Notes under the pieces: generated by a model | Database searches by the model: none | What the model was told of the DNA's origin: nothing | Seen by the model: the letters and a program-made list of their open reading frames with translations, nothing else | Shown: positions 31,927 through 38,185 of the stretch, one piece after another | Position numbering within the stretch: position 1 is the first letter of the stretch | Layout of the letters: each line of letters begins with the position of its first letter | NCBI GenBank assembly: GCA_021201095.1 | Contig: JAJQFO010000255.1 | Coordinates: forward strand, 1-38,185 | Origin: Lachnospiraceae bacterium | GTDB lineage: Bacteria; Bacillota; Clostridia; Lachnospirales; Lachnospiraceae | Length of the DNA: 38,185 nucleotides | Direction: 5' to 3' | Made by a program: the position numbers and the translations under genes

Positions 31927-33936
31927 ATGGACATCAGGACGGTTGCGGGGATCGACATCGGAAATTCGACAACGGAAGTGTGCATCGGCACGTTTGACGA
32001 GAAGGGCAGACTCACCTTTCACGCCAGTGCCCGGACTCTGACGACCGGTACCAAGGGGACACCGGAAAATGTGCGTGGAATCCGCACGGCGTTGGAGATG
32101 GCGGTGGAAAAGACCGGGCCGCACCGGATTTATCCGGATGTGCTGCTGCTCAACGAGGCAGCGCCCGTGATCGGGGACACGGCCATGGAGACCATCACTG
32201 AGACCATTATTATGGAATCCTCTATGATCGGGCACAATCCATCCACTCCGGCGGGCGTCGGACAGGCAGTGGGAGAGATTATCCGCATTGATCATCTTTC
32301 CCGGGCGATTCCCGGGAAAAACTACATCGTGACGGTTCCGAAGGAGGTTTCCTACGAGACGGCAGCTTCGCAGCTGAACGCGGCATGGGACCAGATCCGG
32401 ATGACCGGGGCGATCCTGCAGCGCGACGAGGCCGTTCTGGTATACAATCGCCTGCGCCACAAGATTCCGATCCTGGATGAGGTGGCGAAGCTGGAGCAGA
32501 TTCCGGAATTCCGGATGGCCGCCATCGAGGTGGCGCCGGCGGGGCAGACGATCCGCATGCTTTCGAATCCGTATGGGATTGCGACTTTGCTGGATCTGAA
32601 CGCGGATGAGACCCGTCAGGTAATGCCGATTGCCAAGAGCCTGATCGGGAAAAGAAGCGCGGTAGTCATCCGTACGCCCGGAGGCAATGTCCGGGAGCAG
32701 ACGATCCCTGCCGGGGAAATTTACATCAGCGGGGAGCGTAAAACAAGTGTACAGATTGACGCGGGCGCGGAAAAAATCATGGAAGCTGTTCATGAGGCGG
32801 GCGTGATCACAGACGTGGACGGCCAGGAGAACAGCAACGTGGGAAATATGCTGCGGCGGATTAAAAGCGGTATGCACCGCGTTTCCGGCCAGCAGCCGGA
32901 AAACATTCGCATCACCGATATTCTGGCGGTCGATACGCTGGCTCCCGTGCGGATTTCTGGTGCGCTGGCGGACGAGACCTGTATGGAAAAAGCCGTCGGC
33001 GTGGCCGCGATGGTCAAGACCAGCCGGCTGCCGATGCAGGAGATTGCCGATCTGCTTAGCGAGGAGATGGGGATTCCCGCGCGCGTAGCCGGTGTGGAGG
33101 CAGTCATGGCTTCCATGGGAGCGCTGACGACTCCCGGGACAAAGCTTCCGCTGGCGATTCTTGATATGGGAGGCGGCTCGACAGACGCCGCACTGGTGAC
33201 GGAGGATGGCAAAGTGACAGTCACTCACCAGGCGGGAGCCGGTGAGCTGGTGACGATGCTGATTCAGACGGAGCTTGGCCTGCACAGCCGCATGACGGCA
33301 GAACGGATCAAACGTTCGCCGCTGGCAAAGGTTGAGAGTCTGTTTCATATCCGGCTGGAGAGCGGAGAAATCCGCTTTTTCGAGGAGCCTCTGGATCCGC
33401 GGCTGTTTGGGTGTGTGGTGCTGCTGGAACAGAAGAAATCGATGGACAGGGATGGAGCATATGCTGCCGGGACGAATTCCACGGGGGCATATACCGCAGG
33501 GGCGAATTCGGCAGGGGGAAACATCACAGGTATGAATTCCACTGGAGCCTATACTACAGGGACAAATTCTGCGGGAGCAGGTCAGTCTTCCCAAGAAACA
33601 TCGGATTCCTGGGAAATGGTGCGGATCGAGGAGGATCTGACACTCGAGCGCATCGCGGATGTGCGCCGCGAGGCTAAGCGAAAGGTGTTTGTGACAAATG
33701 CGCTGCGGGCGCTGGAAAGCATCGCGCCGGATCATGACCTGCGGAAGGTGCCGAATGTAGTACTGGTCGGCGGGTCTGCAGAGGATTTTGAGATTCCTGA
33801 GCTGCTTTTAGAGGAGCTTTCTAAATACCGGGTACTCTGCGGCCGTGGAAACATCCGCAAAACAGAAGGACCGCGCAATGCGGTGGCGACAGGACTGGTG
33901 ATGTCCTGGTGGGGGAATCGTCATGGAAATGAATAA
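31927..33936 (+). CDS. ddrA: Diol dehydratase reactivating factor, large subunit
   Basis: Hsp70-like ATPase that removes damaged cobalamin from the inactivated dehydratase. The actin-fold ATPase signatures are AGIDIGNSTTEV (7-18) and LDMGGGSTDAA (412-422); other family blocks are NEAAPVIGDTAMETITET, GHNPSTPAGVG and PNVVLVGGSAEDFEIP near the end. 669 residues against about 610, the excess being a repeat-encoded linker at 510-549 between VVLLEQKKSMDRD and the QSSQETSDSWEMVRI segment. The start ATG 31927 has a weak GGTGGAA RBS. It overlaps the small subunit gene by 14 bp. Confidence 0.95.
   Translation: MDIRTVAGIDIGNSTTEVCIGTFDEKGRLTFHASARTLTTGTKGTPENVRGIRTALEMAVEKTGPHRIYPDVLLLNEAAPVIGDTAMETITETIIMESSMIGHNPSTPAGVGQAVGEIIRIDHLSRAIPGKNYIVTVPKEVSYETAASQLNAAWDQIRMTGAILQRDEAVLVYNRLRHKIPILDEVAKLEQIPEFRMAAIEVAPAGQTIRMLSNPYGIATLLDLNADETRQVMPIAKSLIGKRSAVVIRTPGGNVREQTIPAGEIYISGERKTSVQIDAGAEKIMEAVHEAGVITDVDGQENSNVGNMLRRIKSGMHRVSGQQPENIRITDILAVDTLAPVRISGALADETCMEKAVGVAAMVKTSRLPMQEIADLLSEEMGIPARVAGVEAVMASMGALTTPGTKLPLAILDMGGGSTDAALVTEDGKVTVTHQAGAGELVTMLIQTELGLHSRMTAERIKRSPLAKVESLFHIRLESGEIRFFEEPLDPRLFGCVVLLEQKKSMDRDGAYAAGTNSTGAYTAGANSAGGNITGMNSTGAYTTGTNSAGAGQSSQETSDSWEMVRIEEDLTLERIADVRREAKRKVFVTNALRALESIAPDHDLRKVPNVVLVGGSAEDFEIPELLLEELSKYRVLCGRGNIRKTEGPRNAVATGLVMSWWGNRHGNE
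33454..33573 (+). repeat. 30-bp tandem repeat inside ddrA
   Basis: Four 10-residue units (GAYAAGTNST, GAYTAGANSA, GGNITGMNST, GAYTTGTNSA) from 30-bp repeats with many silent differences, each with GAATTC or AATTC in its second half. Confidence 0.85.
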
Positions 33937-34255
33937 ACCGGCTGTTCATTTGTATACAACAGACGAGCATCTGCCCTCTTTGCCTGAGATCTGCGCAGGT
34001 CTGGAAGAAGAAGGCGTGCCGTGGAAGCTGATACAAACAGAAGGAAGCGCGGAAGAGCTGGCCTGGCGTGCCGCGCAGGATTCTGTGCTGGAGACTGGAA
34101 TCGGAGTGACTAGGCAGGCTGCGGCACTGCAGATCAGCCGCGTGCCAAAGGAACGTCCGGTATTTCTCTTTGCAAATCCGACCGCAGACCAGAGCCGGGC
34201 ATTGGGAACGAACGCCGCCAGAGCGGTGAAGAAAAGACGGTTTGTAGAAACGTAG
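33923..34255 (+). CDS. ddrB: Diol dehydratase reactivating factor, small subunit
   Basis: Small partner of the reactivase that swaps with the dehydratase medium subunit during cofactor release. 110 residues with the family features PAVHLYTTDE, EICAGLEEEGVPWKLI, LAWRAAQDSVLETGIGVT and NARRAVKKRRF-like C-terminus (NAARAVKKRRF). Its start overlaps the end of ddrA by 14 bp and follows a GGGGGAA RBS, so the two are made together. An ATG two codons later (33929) is also possible. Confidence 0.93.
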   Translation: MEMNKPAVHLYTTDEHLPSLPEICAGLEEEGVPWKLIQTEGSAEELAWRAAQDSVLETGIGVTRQAAALQISRVPKERPVFLFANPTADQSRALGTNAARAVKKRRFVET

Positions 34256-34261
34256 AGGCGC

Positions 34262-34345
34262 AGAAGTGCAGAAGCGTAAAAGTGCAGAAATATAGAGAGA
34301 TAGAAGCATAAAAGTGCAGAAGTATAGAGGTATTGAAGCATAGAG
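34262..34345 (+). repeat. Tandem repeat between ddrB and pduO
   Basis: About 33-bp units with AGAAGCRTAAAAGTGCAGAA and TATAGAG, two and a half copies, purine-rich on the plus strand. It fills most of the 179-bp gap before pduO. Confidence 0.7.
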
Positions 34346-34434
34346 ACAAGGCATGCAGAACTCGTTTGAGAATGGAATCAGCAAAGAATCAGATAGTCAG
34401 GAATCACGCAGCAGACAGGGAAAGGAGTACGGCA

Positions 34435-35691
34435 GTGAAAATTTATACCAAAACAGGCGACCGAATGACGACCGGACTCCTAGACGGGACGCGGGTATCC
34501 AAGCATGATGAACGCATTCATCTTCTTGGAAACATCGACGAACTGAACAGCCAGCTCGGCGTGGTAAAGAGCCTCACGGCGGAACCGGCGCGGAAGGAAG
34601 AGCTTTCCGGCATCCAGAGAATGCTGATGAGGATCATGTCCGGAATTGCGGACGCTTCACAATCAGGAGATTATGAGAAGAAAACCGCTTCTCATAATCC
34701 TCCAGAATCTGGCGATTCTGTCGCTAACTTATCGGTTCCGAGTACGCAAGCGTCCTCTCCTTCCGATAAGTTAAACTATCAGGTGGATGCAGCTTCCATT
34801 GCGCATCTGGAGGCAGAGATTGACCGCATGGAATCTGCTTTTGAGCGGATAAAAGACTTTGTTCTGCCTGGCGGCTCCTTTTATTCCGCCCAGATTGATG
34901 TGGCGAGGACCGTGACCAGACGCTGCGAGCGCTGGTTCGCCCAGGTGGCGGAAGAATATCCCATGGATACAGAGGCAGCCCGTTACCTGAACCGTCTTTC
35001 TGATTACCTGTATGTACTGGCCCGGTATGTGGATGCTTCTGATCAGGAACAGACACAGCAGACGCCTGGAGCAGAACATTCACTTGAAGGGCAATCTTTG
35101 GGCGATTCTTTATCGATAGAGCAAAAAGACATAAAAGCCATAAAAGACACAAAAGACATAAAAGACATAAAAGATATAAAAGACGCAATAGGTGCAAAAG
35201 ATTCATCAGATAAAAAAATCGCCCTTACTGCGGAAAGAGCACAACAGGCTGTTGACCGGCTCCACAGGCAGATCAATAATTCCTGCGGGACATTCTATAC
35301 CTTCTGCGTCTGTGACGCCGAGGGAAAGCAGCTGGCGACAAACGCGCTGGCGCATTATTCAGTGGCTGTCTTTGAGGCACAGCGTTCCGCCACGAACGCG
35401 CTCCTGCGGGCTGCCAGAGCTGCTGTGGGGACAGGAGCAGATGCTGCGTCAGGGCAGACAGCAACATTCGGCTCAATCTCAACGTCAGGGCAGACCGTGT
35501 TATCTGCGCCGATAGCAGCACCAGGCCAACTGGCGGCAGCAGGATCAGCTGCGGTACCAGAAGATGGAGGAGCCGCTATATACATTCAGGGCCAGCTGAC
35601 CGGCAGCGTGGGCGTGTATGGCTCATACAAAAAAGACATAAATGAAAAAGCACAGATGCTGCTGGATTTGCTTTGTTTTACTGGAAGGTAA
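34435..35691 (+). CDS. pduO: PduO-type cob(I)alamin adenosyltransferase with C-terminal GlcG/HbpS-like domain
   Basis: Transfers the adenosyl group of ATP to cob(I)alamin, supplying the dehydratase cofactor. N-terminal PduO ATP-binding motif YTKTGDRMTTGLLDG, then RIHLLGNIDELNSQLG, LPGGSFYSAQIDVART (from residue 144) and YLNRLSDYLYVLARY (184-198). The C-terminal part, from about residue 264 (LTAERAQQAVDRLHRQ... IQGQLTGSVGVYGSY), resembles the DUF336/GlcG heme-binding domain of PduO. GTG 34435 has AAAGGAG seven bases upstream. Three insertions: the three-hairpin element (residues ~79-113), a KDI repeat (from 231), and a Ser/Gly/Ala-rich repeat near 331-380. 418 residues against 336 in Salmonella. 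Whether it is fully active is untested. Confidence 0.92.
   Translation: MKIYTKTGDRMTTGLLDGTRVSKHDERIHLLGNIDELNSQLGVVKSLTAEPARKEELSGIQRMLMRIMSGIADASQSGDYEKKTASHNPPESGDSVANLSVPSTQASSPSDKLNYQVDAASIAHLEAEIDRMESAFERIKDFVLPGGSFYSAQIDVARTVTRRCERWFAQVAEEYPMDTEAARYLNRLSDYLYVLARYVDASDQEQTQQTPGAEHSLEGQSLGDSLSIEQKDIKAIKDTKDIKDIKDIKDAIGAKDSSDKKIALTAERAQQAVDRLHRQINNSCGTFYTFCVCDAEGKQLATNALAHYSVAVFEAQRSATNALLRAARAAVGTGADAASGQTATFGSISTSGQTVLSAPIAAPGQLAAAGSAAVPEDGGAAIYIQGQLTGSVGVYGSYKKDINEKAQMLLDLLCFTGR
34670..34773 (+). repeat. Three-hairpin element, copy C, inside pduO
   Basis: A 104-bp copy with perfect stem 1 ATTATGAGAAG/CTTCTCATAAT (34670-34680, 34688-34698), stem 2 CAGAATC/GATTCTG, and stem 3 TAACTTATCGG/CCGATAAGTTA (34725-34735, 34763-34773). 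It is read without a stop as DYEKKTASHNPPESGDSV and following residues, in the loop between the second and third helices of the adenosyltransferase domain. Confidence 0.88.
35125..35187 (+). repeat. 9-bp tandem repeat (Lys-Asp-Ile) inside pduO
   Basis: AAAGACATA-type triplets of codons repeat about seven times, encoding KDIKAIKDTKDIKDIKDIKD as a charged linker between the two domains. Confidence 0.85.
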
Positions 35692-35779
35692 GAGGTGAGC
35701 CGGGCGGAACTGTAAAAAAGCGGTCATTTTGAGAGTAATCACCTGGCGTTATAGAAAAATAGATGTACTCAGGAAGAGA

Positions 35780-35805
35780 AGCCCCCGATGCAGACATTGG
35801 GGGCT
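35780..35805 (+). terminator. Hairpin after the dehydratase operon
   Basis: AGCCCCCGATG and CATTGGGGGCT form an 11-bp stem with one wobble and a four-base loop. There is no T run after it, so it may be a processing or Rho-stop hairpin instead of an intrinsic terminator. Confidence 0.45.
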
Positions 35806-35943
35806 ATTAATCTGTGCAGGAAAATCTTTTTTCGACTAGGAAGTTTTTTGATTGCTTTGAAACGGACTCTGTGGTAATCTGAAACTAAATGAAAGAATTA
35901 TCTCGATCAGGTTTTCGATGGCTGTCATGGAGGTTGTTAGCGA

Positions 35944-37527
35944 ATGGCAAAATATTTTAATGTGAACGGATTGTGCAGACCGGAAAAGCATTATATGGTT
36001 GATCTGAATTCCCGTCTGGAACAGATTAAGAGAATGGTGGACAACGGAGATTATTTTACGATCAACCGGGGAAGGCAGTATGGCAAGACAACCACGCTGA
36101 ATGCGCTTGCGGAGTATCTGGGAAAAGAGTATGAGGTGGTGAGCCTGGATTTTCAGACTATGGATGCGTTGTCGTTTGACGGTGTCCAAAATTTTGTGAC
36201 GGCGTTTGCGGAGGAATTACTGGATAGTGTAGAAACTTTTCCTGAAGGAATAGAGGCACAATTTCTGGAGTTTGCGGAAGGTACAGCCAGAATCAATTCT
36301 CTCAATGCGCTTTTCAGGGTTGTAAAGTCGTGGTGCGGGAAAATGGACAGAGGAGTGGTCCTGATTATTGATGAAGTGGACACTGCGACAAACAATCAGG
36401 TATTTCTGGACTTTCTGGCGCAGCTTCGTGCCTATTATCTGAAACGGCCGAAGATGGCAACGTTTCAATCTGTGATTCTGGCAGGGGTTTATGATATTAG
36501 GAATATCAGGAGGAAGATTCGTCCTGATGAGGAACACAAAACGAATAGTCCCTGGAATATAGCGGCCGATTTTAACGTAGCCATGAATTTCTCTGTTTCG
36601 GATATTAGCGGTATGCTGAAAGAATATGAGAAAGATTACCACACAGGAATGGACATTGAGGAGATAGCAGAGCTTTTATATGAATACACCTCCGGCTATC
36701 CGGTTCTGGTCTCACGCCTGTGCAAGCTGATGGATGAATATATTACTGGTACAGAGGAGTTCCCAAATCGGGAAAAAACATGGACAAAGGAAGGAGTTCT
36801 GGAGGCGGTACGAATTCTCTTACAGGAAAAAAATGCGCTGTTCGATTCTCTGTTCGAGAAATTGAGTCTCTATCCAGAGATGAAAGAGAGAATTCGTGCA
36901 ATATTATTTAAGGGCGATCCGGTTCCTTACAATGTGGACGACCCTGTCACAGATTTGCTCCATATGTTTGGCTTTGTAAAAGCGGAAGATGGCAGGCTTC
37001 AGATAGCTAACCGGATATTTGAGACCCGTTTATATAATTATTTTCTGATGCCCCCGGAGGTCGGGCGAGAGGAACTGTACAATTATGCGGAACAGGATAA
37101 GAATCAGTTTATCCGGAACGGCAAGCTGGATATGAAGCTTCTGCTGGAAAAGTTTGTGCTGTATTTTGATGATATATACGGAGATCAGGAACAGAAATTC
37201 ATCGAGGATGATGGACGGCGTTATTTTATGCTGTTTTTGAGGCCTGTTATCAATGGAACCGGAAACTACTACGTGGAAACGCAGACCAGAAACAGAGAGC
37301 GCACCGATCTGATTATTGATTATCGGGGTGAACAGTATATTATTGAGTTGAAGATATACCGTGGGAATGCCTGGCACGAGCGCGGAGAACAACAGTTGAT
37401 CGAATATCTGGATCATTATCATCTGAAAAGAGGGTATATGCTTAGCTTTAGCTTTAATAAAAAGAAACAGATTGGAGTGAAGGAAATTACACTGGGGGAT
37501 AAGGTGTTGGTAGAAGCGGTGGTGTGA
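35944..37527 (+). CDS. AAA-ATPase-like protein with C-terminal PD-(D/E)XK nuclease-like domain
   Basis: A 527-residue protein of a family abundant in gut Clostridia and Bacteroidetes. The N-terminal ATPase has Walker A in NRGRQYGKTT (41-50) and Walker B RGVVLIIDEVD (near 136-146). The C-terminus has a nuclease-like core: R453-T-D455 and D459, then E468-L-K470 in YIIELKIYRG, followed by the QLIEYLDHYHLKRGYML helix. This fits PD-(D/E)XK folds. The biological role is unknown; defence or mobile-element functions have been suggested for related families, but nothing here proves it. ATG 35944 follows GGAGGTTG. Confidence 0.85.
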   Translation: MAKYFNVNGLCRPEKHYMVDLNSRLEQIKRMVDNGDYFTINRGRQYGKTTTLNALAEYLGKEYEVVSLDFQTMDALSFDGVQNFVTAFAEELLDSVETFPEGIEAQFLEFAEGTARINSLNALFRVVKSWCGKMDRGVVLIIDEVDTATNNQVFLDFLAQLRAYYLKRPKMATFQSVILAGVYDIRNIRRKIRPDEEHKTNSPWNIAADFNVAMNFSVSDISGMLKEYEKDYHTGMDIEEIAELLYEYTSGYPVLVSRLCKLMDEYITGTEEFPNREKTWTKEGVLEAVRILLQEKNALFDSLFEKLSLYPEMKERIRAILFKGDPVPYNVDDPVTDLLHMFGFVKAEDGRLQIANRIFETRLYNYFLMPPEVGREELYNYAEQDKNQFIRNGKLDMKLLLEKFVLYFDDIYGDQEQKFIEDDGRRYFMLFLRPVINGTGNYYVETQTRNRERTDLIIDYRGEQYIIELKIYRGNAWHERGEQQLIEYLDHYHLKRGYMLSFSFNKKKQIGVKEITLGDKVLVEAVV

Positions 37528-37594
37528 GAACAGGTACATTAATGGCTTTCTTCTAAAGAAAAATGTAATTCCGCTGCCGGGCTTGCTTCACTGT

Positions 37595-37632
37595 ATTTAT
37601 TCCCGCAAAGCAATGAGCCAGGTAGTCAGAGT
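37595..37632 (+). repeat. Fragment similar to the start of repeat R2
   Basis: TATTCCCGCAAAGCAATGAG and the following CCAGGTAG closely resemble 10546-10572 (TATTCCAGCGAAGCAACGAG, CCAGGTAG). A decayed end of the mosaic family. Confidence 0.45.
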
Positions 37633-37702
37633 CAGTTATCGAATCACTTTTTGGCGATAATGTTGATGATCAATGTGCAACGTAGCTGCGAAGAAGTTAT
37701 AA

Positions 37703-37825
37703 ACAGGAAGAAAGGACAGATACAAGGGTGACCCGAAGCCTTATGAATTCCTCGGCGTAGCATTGAAGCAGATGAGCTACGGGGCTGTGAAACTGTCCTA
37801 TGATCCGGAGTCTCTTGTAGACTAG
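37703..37825 (+). pseudogene. Remnant of a protein gene (C-terminal fragment)
   Basis: A 40-codon frame between stops with no usable start reads like real protein (RYKGDPKPYEFLGVALKQMS, then YGAVKLSYDPESLVD and stop). I do not recognise the family. It looks like the 3' end of a gene whose 5' part was lost. Confidence 0.3.
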
Positions 37826-37858
37826 AGGATGGCAGTGAGAATACAAATTTTTTAAATT

Positions 37859-37909
37859 TATGCGTTGCGTATTTATCCGGCATATGCTAAGATAGATACG
37901 CAACGCATA
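37859..37909 (+). promoter_or_regulatory. Promoter embedded in a perfect inverted repeat
   Basis: ATGCGTTGCGTAT (37860-37872) and ATACGCAACGCAT (37896-37908) are exact 13-bp complements, extended by one more pair. Between and within them lies TTGCGT (37865-37870), a 17-bp spacer and TAAGAT (37888-37893). A repressor binding both arms would cover the -35 and the start site; the HTH gene downstream is the obvious candidate. Confidence 0.6.
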
Positions 37910-37985
37910 TTTTGTTTTCGCATACGAGGAACACCGCCGGTGGTCGGTTTCGTAGCTGATTTTAATGGAGGAAAGATGAGACGAC

Positions 37986-38185
37986 ATGGAATTAAAAAAT
38001 AGAATCAGGGAACTGCGGGAAAGTACAGGCATGAACCGAAAGGAATTTTGCGAATATTTTCAAATCCCTTATAGAACAGTTACAGACTGGGAACTGGGCA
38101 ACCGGCACGCACCAGAGTACGTGATCCGGCTGCTGGCCTATTATATTCAAGCGGAAAACATTCACAAGGAGGCAAACGAACAATG
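37986..38185 (+). CDS. Small HTH (XRE-like) regulator, cut at the window end
   Basis: Sixty-six codons are visible: MELKNRIRELRESTGMNRKE, then FCEYFQIPYRTVTDWELGNR, a Cro/CI-type helix-turn-helix with the recognition helix at YRTVTDWE. The last bases, CAATG, suggest that the stop is a TGA overlapping the ATG of a next gene at 38183, which has AAGGAGG about eight to ten bases upstream. This ATGA coupling implies a two-gene cassette, possibly toxin-antitoxin-like; the partner is outside the window. GGAGGAAAG precedes the start. Confidence 0.75.
   Translation, partial: MELKNRIRELRESTGMNRKEFCEYFQIPYRTVTDWELGNRHAPEYVIRLLAYYIQAENIHKEANEQ

Noticed and set aside
31816-33735. A 639-codon open frame on the minus strand opposite ddrA
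   Set aside because: It mirrors the strong codon bias of ddrA; the translation is rich in Arg/His/Cys, lacks family motifs, and the plus-strand gene is certain.
34662-34783. ATCAGG on both sides of copy C as a target-site duplication
   Set aside because: The two copies are 116 bp apart, which would not keep the reading frame, and copy B also has ATCAGG in its right flank, so it may be part of the element.

Overview
The window reads as chromosome of a low-to-mid GC Firmicute of class Clostridia, most likely a Lachnospiraceae gut anaerobe. This rests on gene order (dxr-rseP, recA-recX, tig-clpP-clpX-lon-engB), consensus sigma-A promoters and Shine-Dalgarno sites, a Gram-positive LexA box, ferredoxin-type aldo/keto reductase, PcfJ-like and DUF3737-like genes, and B12-dependent diol/glycerol dehydratase genes. 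No rRNA, CRISPR array, transposase or prophage is visible.

Layout. 1-4.6 kb: end of dxr (cut by the window edge), rseP, then SOS-regulated recA and recX. 4.7-8.0 kb: tRNA-Arg(ACG) on the minus strand, a nitroreductase, a ZIP metal transporter and an iron-sulfur aldo/keto reductase. 8.1-8.8 kb: a six-tRNA cluster (Pro, Gly, Arg, His, Gln, Leu) behind a consensus promoter. 9.0-12.7 kb: threonine aldolase, an XRE regulator, a CYTH protein and a DJ-1 family protein. 12.8-19.7 kb: the protein quality-control block tig, clpP, clpX, lon, then engB. 20.1-26.7 kb: rpsT (minus), an O-acetylhomoserine sulfhydrylase, a PcfJ-like gene with an unusual leader, a DUF3737 protein and a PatB/MalY-type C-S lyase. 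26.9-37.5 kb: a B12-dependent diol/glycerol dehydratase operon (large, medium and small subunits, two reactivase subunits, PduO adenosyltransferase) flanked by two ATPases with nuclease-like C-termini. 37.5-38.2 kb: a gene remnant, a promoter inside a perfect inverted repeat, and the start of a small HTH regulator coupled to a gene beyond the window.

How the genes work together. The dehydratase block is self-contained: PduCDE-type subunits convert 1,2-propanediol or glycerol to the aldehyde, the DdrAB-type chaperone exchanges damaged cofactor, and PduO makes adenosylcobalamin. No microcompartment shell gene or aldehyde-processing gene is in view. The Clp/Lon block supplies folding and proteolysis. 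The sulfhydrylase and C-S lyase both act in sulfur amino acid metabolism.

The most unusual content is repeats. (1) A ~92-104 bp element made of three hairpins occurs three times; paired changes preserve one stem between copies, and one copy lies in frame inside pduO. (2) A mosaic family of short palindromes, mostly with 3-base loops, fills at least five intergenic regions in both orientations. (3) Tandem repeats occur both between genes and as linkers inside PduD, DdrA and PduO. (4) The pcfJ-like gene has an rRNA-type boxA sequence followed by a compact predicted RNA structure ending next to its ribosome binding site.
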